A DNA stretch of 64,000 bases, from NCBI GenBank assembly GCA_016841765.1, contig JAENYN010000005.1, forward strand, positions 1-64,000, read 5' to 3'. Of this stretch, positions 61,527 through 64,000 are shown piece by piece. A program made the translations under genes and the position numbers. Positions within the stretch are counted from its first letter, which is position 1. Each line of letters starts with the position of its first letter. The notes beneath the pieces are model-generated. The model searched no databases. It worked only from the letters and a program-made list of their open reading frames with translations, and was not told the DNA's origin. This DNA comes from Guptibacillus hwajinpoensis. GTDB lineage: Bacteria; Bacillota; Bacilli; Bacillales; Bacillaceae_O.

Positions 61527-63674
61527 ATGCTTACGAAAGCAAAACAAGTGCTTGAACAATATTTTGGATATACTTCATTCCGGCCGGGACAGGAGAAGGC
61601 GGTAGGGCATGCCCTGAACAACGAAAATACACTGGCCGTCATGCCGACGGGCGGCGGAAAATCGCTGTGCTACCAGATTCCAGGACTCGTGAAGGATGGT
61701 ACGGCTGTCATCATTTCACCACTTATCTCGCTGATGAAAGACCAGGTCGATGCCTTAACGGCCGCCGGCGTGGAAGCGACTTTCATCAATAGTTCACTGA
61801 GTTTCACCGAACAGCAAGAACGGCTGCAAGAATTGCAGGCTGGCCTTTATAAGTTTGTGTATGTCGCACCGGAACGGTTTGAATCACAGGATTTCATCCA
61901 CGCAGTCAGGAATCTCCCTCTTTCGTTGATCGCCTTCGATGAAGCACATTGTATTTCACAGTGGGGACATGACTTCCGGCCAAGCTATCGATCTATCGTA
62001 CCCAATTTAAAACAGCTTCCGAATCTGCCGGTCCTTATGGCTCTTACGGCCACTGCCACTGATGAAGTGATTGCTGATATCCAATCACTGCTGGATATTG
62101 ATGCAGATGACATCGTGAACACCGGGTTTGCAAGAGAAAATCTCCATTTCCAAATCGTCAAAGGGGTGACAAAGCCGGATTTCCTGCTTGATCAAGTGGA
62201 AAAAAGGCCGGGCGAATCGGGAATCATTTATACGCCGACCCGCAAAGTGACGGACCAGGTGTACAAAATGCTTGCAGACAAAGGCATAAATGCGGCCCGT
62301 TATCATGCCGGAATGTCTGAAAACGCCCGAAAAGAAGCGCAGTCTGCCTTCATTCAGGATGAGGCTGCCGTCATGGTGGCCACCAACGCATTCGGTATGG
62401 GAATCGATAAAAGCAACGTCCGCTTTGTCATCCATTATGCGCTGCCGATGAATATCGAGTCCTACTATCAGGAAGCGGGGCGCGCCGGACGGGACGGCGA
62501 ACCGAGCGAGTGCATCCTGCTGTTTGCTGCAAAGGACATCCAGCTGCAGAAATTTTTGATTGAGCGGTCCTTCATGGACGAGACTAAAAAGCGCCAGGAA
62601 TATAAAAAGCTTCAGGATATGGCAAGTTATTGCCACACGAACCGGTGCCTGCAGCGTTATATCCTCGATTATTTCGGCGATGAAGCCGGGGCCGAAGCAT
62701 GCGGGCGCTGCAGCAACTGCCTCGGAAGCGAACAACGGGCCGACATGACCCTTGAAGCCCAGATGGTGTTATCGTGCGTGGCCCGGATGGGGGAACGGTT
62801 CGGCGCTTCCATGACGGCAAAAGTGCTGAAAGGTTCGAAAAGCCAGAAAGTCATTGACTTCAATTTTAACCGGCTGTCAACATATGGTCTTCTCTCGCAG
62901 TATACCGAGAAGGAAATCATGAACTTGATCAATTACCTTGCCGCTGACGGATACTTGCAAACGGAGGACGCAAAGTTTCCGACCTTGAAGCTGACCCCGC
63001 TCGCTGGTGAAGTGCTGAAAGGGAATGAAGCCGTCTATGTCCAGGCGTTACCGAAAGCGGCAGCTGTAAAAGATGACTATCACTCCGGATTGTTTGAAGC
63101 ACTACGTGTGCTGCGGAAATCGATTGCCGGTGAAAAAGGGGTGCCGCCCTATGTCATCTTTTCAGATGCAAGCCTGAAGGAAATGGCACGTTTCATTCCG
63201 GAAACAAAAGAAGAGATGCTGAGGATAAAAGGTGTTGGAGAAAAGAAGTTTGACCAATACGGTGAAGTGTTTTTAGAAGGGATCGATCGTTATCTTGATG
63301 AACATGGCCCGCTCGAAAAACAGGCTCCCTCTCCTTCCCCTTCTGGTGCAGAAATCCAAAAGAAGACGGAAGATGACAGCCGTCCAAGCCATATGATTTC
63401 CTATGAGATGTTTTGTGCCGGCAGCAGCACAAAGGAAATCGCCAAAGAACGCGGCCTTACCGCACAAACCGTTGAAAACCACTTATTCAAAGCCGTGAAG
63501 GAAGGCAATGAACTCGATTGGAACTTATTTTTCAACAGCGACACGGAAGCACTCATTCTTCAGGAACACAGCCAGCTGGATGAGAAGAAGCTTAAGCCGC
63601 TTAAAGACCGGCTGCCGGATGAGATCAGTTACTCCGAAATCAAAGCTGTTCTTGTCAAACATGATTTAATGTAA
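61527..63674 (+). CDS. recQ: ATP-dependent DNA helicase RecQ
   Basis: Product of 715 aa. Walker A is PTGGGKS (Lys45), the DEAH box is at 138-141, motif VI is QEAGRAGRDGE, and four zinc-binding cysteines lie in CHTNRC...CGRCSNC (about 370-400). A winged-helix RQC domain, an HRDC domain (about 515-590) and a C-terminal HTH_40-like region (SYEMFCAGSSTKEIAKERGLTAQTVENHLFKAV) follow, making it longer than the 591-aa B. subtilis RecQ as I recall it. Start MLTKAKQ fits AAAAGG spacing better than an ATG nine bases earlier. Confidence 0.93.
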   Translation: MLTKAKQVLEQYFGYTSFRPGQEKAVGHALNNENTLAVMPTGGGKSLCYQIPGLVKDGTAVIISPLISLMKDQVDALTAAGVEATFINSSLSFTEQQERLQELQAGLYKFVYVAPERFESQDFIHAVRNLPLSLIAFDEAHCISQWGHDFRPSYRSIVPNLKQLPNLPVLMALTATATDEVIADIQSLLDIDADDIVNTGFARENLHFQIVKGVTKPDFLLDQVEKRPGESGIIYTPTRKVTDQVYKMLADKGINAARYHAGMSENARKEAQSAFIQDEAAVMVATNAFGMGIDKSNVRFVIHYALPMNIESYYQEAGRAGRDGEPSECILLFAAKDIQLQKFLIERSFMDETKKRQEYKKLQDMASYCHTNRCLQRYILDYFGDEAGAEACGRCSNCLGSEQRADMTLEAQMVLSCVARMGERFGASMTAKVLKGSKSQKVIDFNFNRLSTYGLLSQYTEKEIMNLINYLAADGYLQTEDAKFPTLKLTPLAGEVLKGNEAVYVQALPKAAAVKDDYHSGLFEALRVLRKSIAGEKGVPPYVIFSDASLKEMARFIPETKEEMLRIKGVGEKKFDQYGEVFLEGIDRYLDEHGPLEKQAPSPSPSGAEIQKKTEDDSRPSHMISYEMFCAGSSTKEIAKERGLTAQTVENHLFKAVKEGNELDWNLFFNSDTEALILQEHSQLDEKKLKPLKDRLPDEISYSEIKAVLVKHDLM

Positions 63675-63684
63675 CCATCCGGGA

Positions 63685-63775
63685 CAGCCGACTGATGAGC
63701 CTGCAGGCGAGAGACAGAGGCATAATTTCCTTTATCTATAATCAGAATCAGCCACTTCTCCGGGAATCTTCCTTT
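63685..63775 (+). repeat. Dispersed ~95-bp element, copy 4 (most diverged)
   Basis: CAGCCGACTGATGAGCCTGC, AGGCGAGAGACAGAGGCATA, TTTCCTTTATCTATAATCAG. It lies between convergent recQ and the yebC-family gene. Confidence 0.75.
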
Positions 63776-63787
63776 CTAAAAGCAGAA

Positions 63788-63816
63788 AAGACCCCCGGCA
63801 TTTTGCCGGGGATCTT
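63788..63816 (-). terminator. Terminator of the yebC-family gene
   Basis: AAGATCCCCGGC-AAAAT-GCCGGGGGTCTT on the minus strand, followed by TTCTGC. Confidence 0.85.
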
Positions 63817-63833
63817 CATTCTTATTCTGCAAA

Positions 63834-64000
63834 TCATTCACCTGAATCAACGTTGTGGTACACCTGCTGAACATCTTCCAAGTCTTCAAGAACATCAATC
63901 AGTTTTTCAAACTGTTCCTGGCTGTCTTCCGGAAGCGTGACGTCACTTTGGGCAAGCATTGTCAGTTCCGCAACGGAGAACTCGGTGATGCCGGCATTTT
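63834..64000 (-). CDS. YebC/PmpR family protein, C-terminal part only
   Basis: The last 55 codons are present; the start lies beyond the window. They end [20 protein letters not shown], ...[18 protein letters not shown], the typical C-terminus of YebC/TACO1-type proteins. These are about 240 aa long and have been described as transcription regulators and as translation factors that relieve ribosome stalling at proline tracts. Confidence 0.85.
   Translation of the reverse strand, partial: NAGITEFSVAELTMLAQSDVTLPEDSQEQFEKLIDVLEDLEDVQQVYHNVDSGE

Overview
The window is a low-to-mid-GC Bacillaceae chromosome segment. Gene content and order follow the Bacillus subtilis yhgE-hemEHY-pbpF-hmoB ... 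ecs-hit-serC-trpP ... hpr-prsA-yhaM-yhaN-yhaO-yhaP-yhaQ-yhaR block. Other pointers are the coproporphyrin-type haem enzymes, YjcZ-type small proteins, AGGAGG-like ribosome binding sites, a sigma-B-type promoter and a TRAP-type leader. I cannot name the genus or species from sequence alone.

Layout. 0-11 kb (mostly minus strand): YhgE/YhgD, hemY-hemH-hemE, an M50 membrane peptidase, a class A penicillin-binding protein and divergent hmoB. 11.8-19.3 kb: a LiaFSR-type envelope-stress system, an MFS exporter, a YhfA-like permease, a PfpI-family protein and a sigma-B-type ferritin-like gene. 19.7-22.3 kb: a CstR-controlled persulfide/sulfide detoxification operon (CstR, two rhodaneses, an MBL-rhodanese fusion) with two operator-promoter modules. 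22.3-30.4 kb: ecsABC, hit, a YGSN (gamma-glutamylcyclotransferase-like) protein, serC, trpP with a TRAP site, and yhaH. 31-34 kb: the glycine betaine transporter opuA. 34.8-42.9 kb: a secreted DUF5667-type protein, scoC/hpr, yhaI, yhaJ, three tiny membrane-protein genes, prsA, yhaL, an MFS gene and yhaM. 43.7-51.2 kb: a GbsR-like regulator, yhaN/yhaO (SMC-like ATPase plus Mre11-like phosphoesterase), the ABC pair yhaQ/yhaP and yhzD. 52-60.2 kb: a fatty-acid utilisation cluster (three acyl-CoA ligases, an acyl-CoA dehydrogenase, an alpha-methylacyl-CoA racemase-like protein, YhaR) with a near-consensus cre site upstream. 60.4-64 kb: a candidate structured RNA, a VOC protein, recQ and the 3' part of a yebC-family gene.

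The protein-coding backbone is largely conventional. The least explained material is in the intergenic DNA: several families of repeats, mostly between convergent genes. They include hairpin-bearing tandem arrays with a 51-52 bp period at four loci, a 207-bp tandem unit built from the word TTTCACGCC, a dispersed element of about 95 bp in four copies, a duplicated 125-bp element plus a deletion derivative, 21-bp repeats, and copies of a GC-rich interspersed element. A second unexplained item is a gene-free stretch at 60.45-60.82 kb with an extended -10 promoter, a multibranch fold and a strong terminator. No tRNA, rRNA, intact insertion sequence, prophage or CRISPR array was seen.
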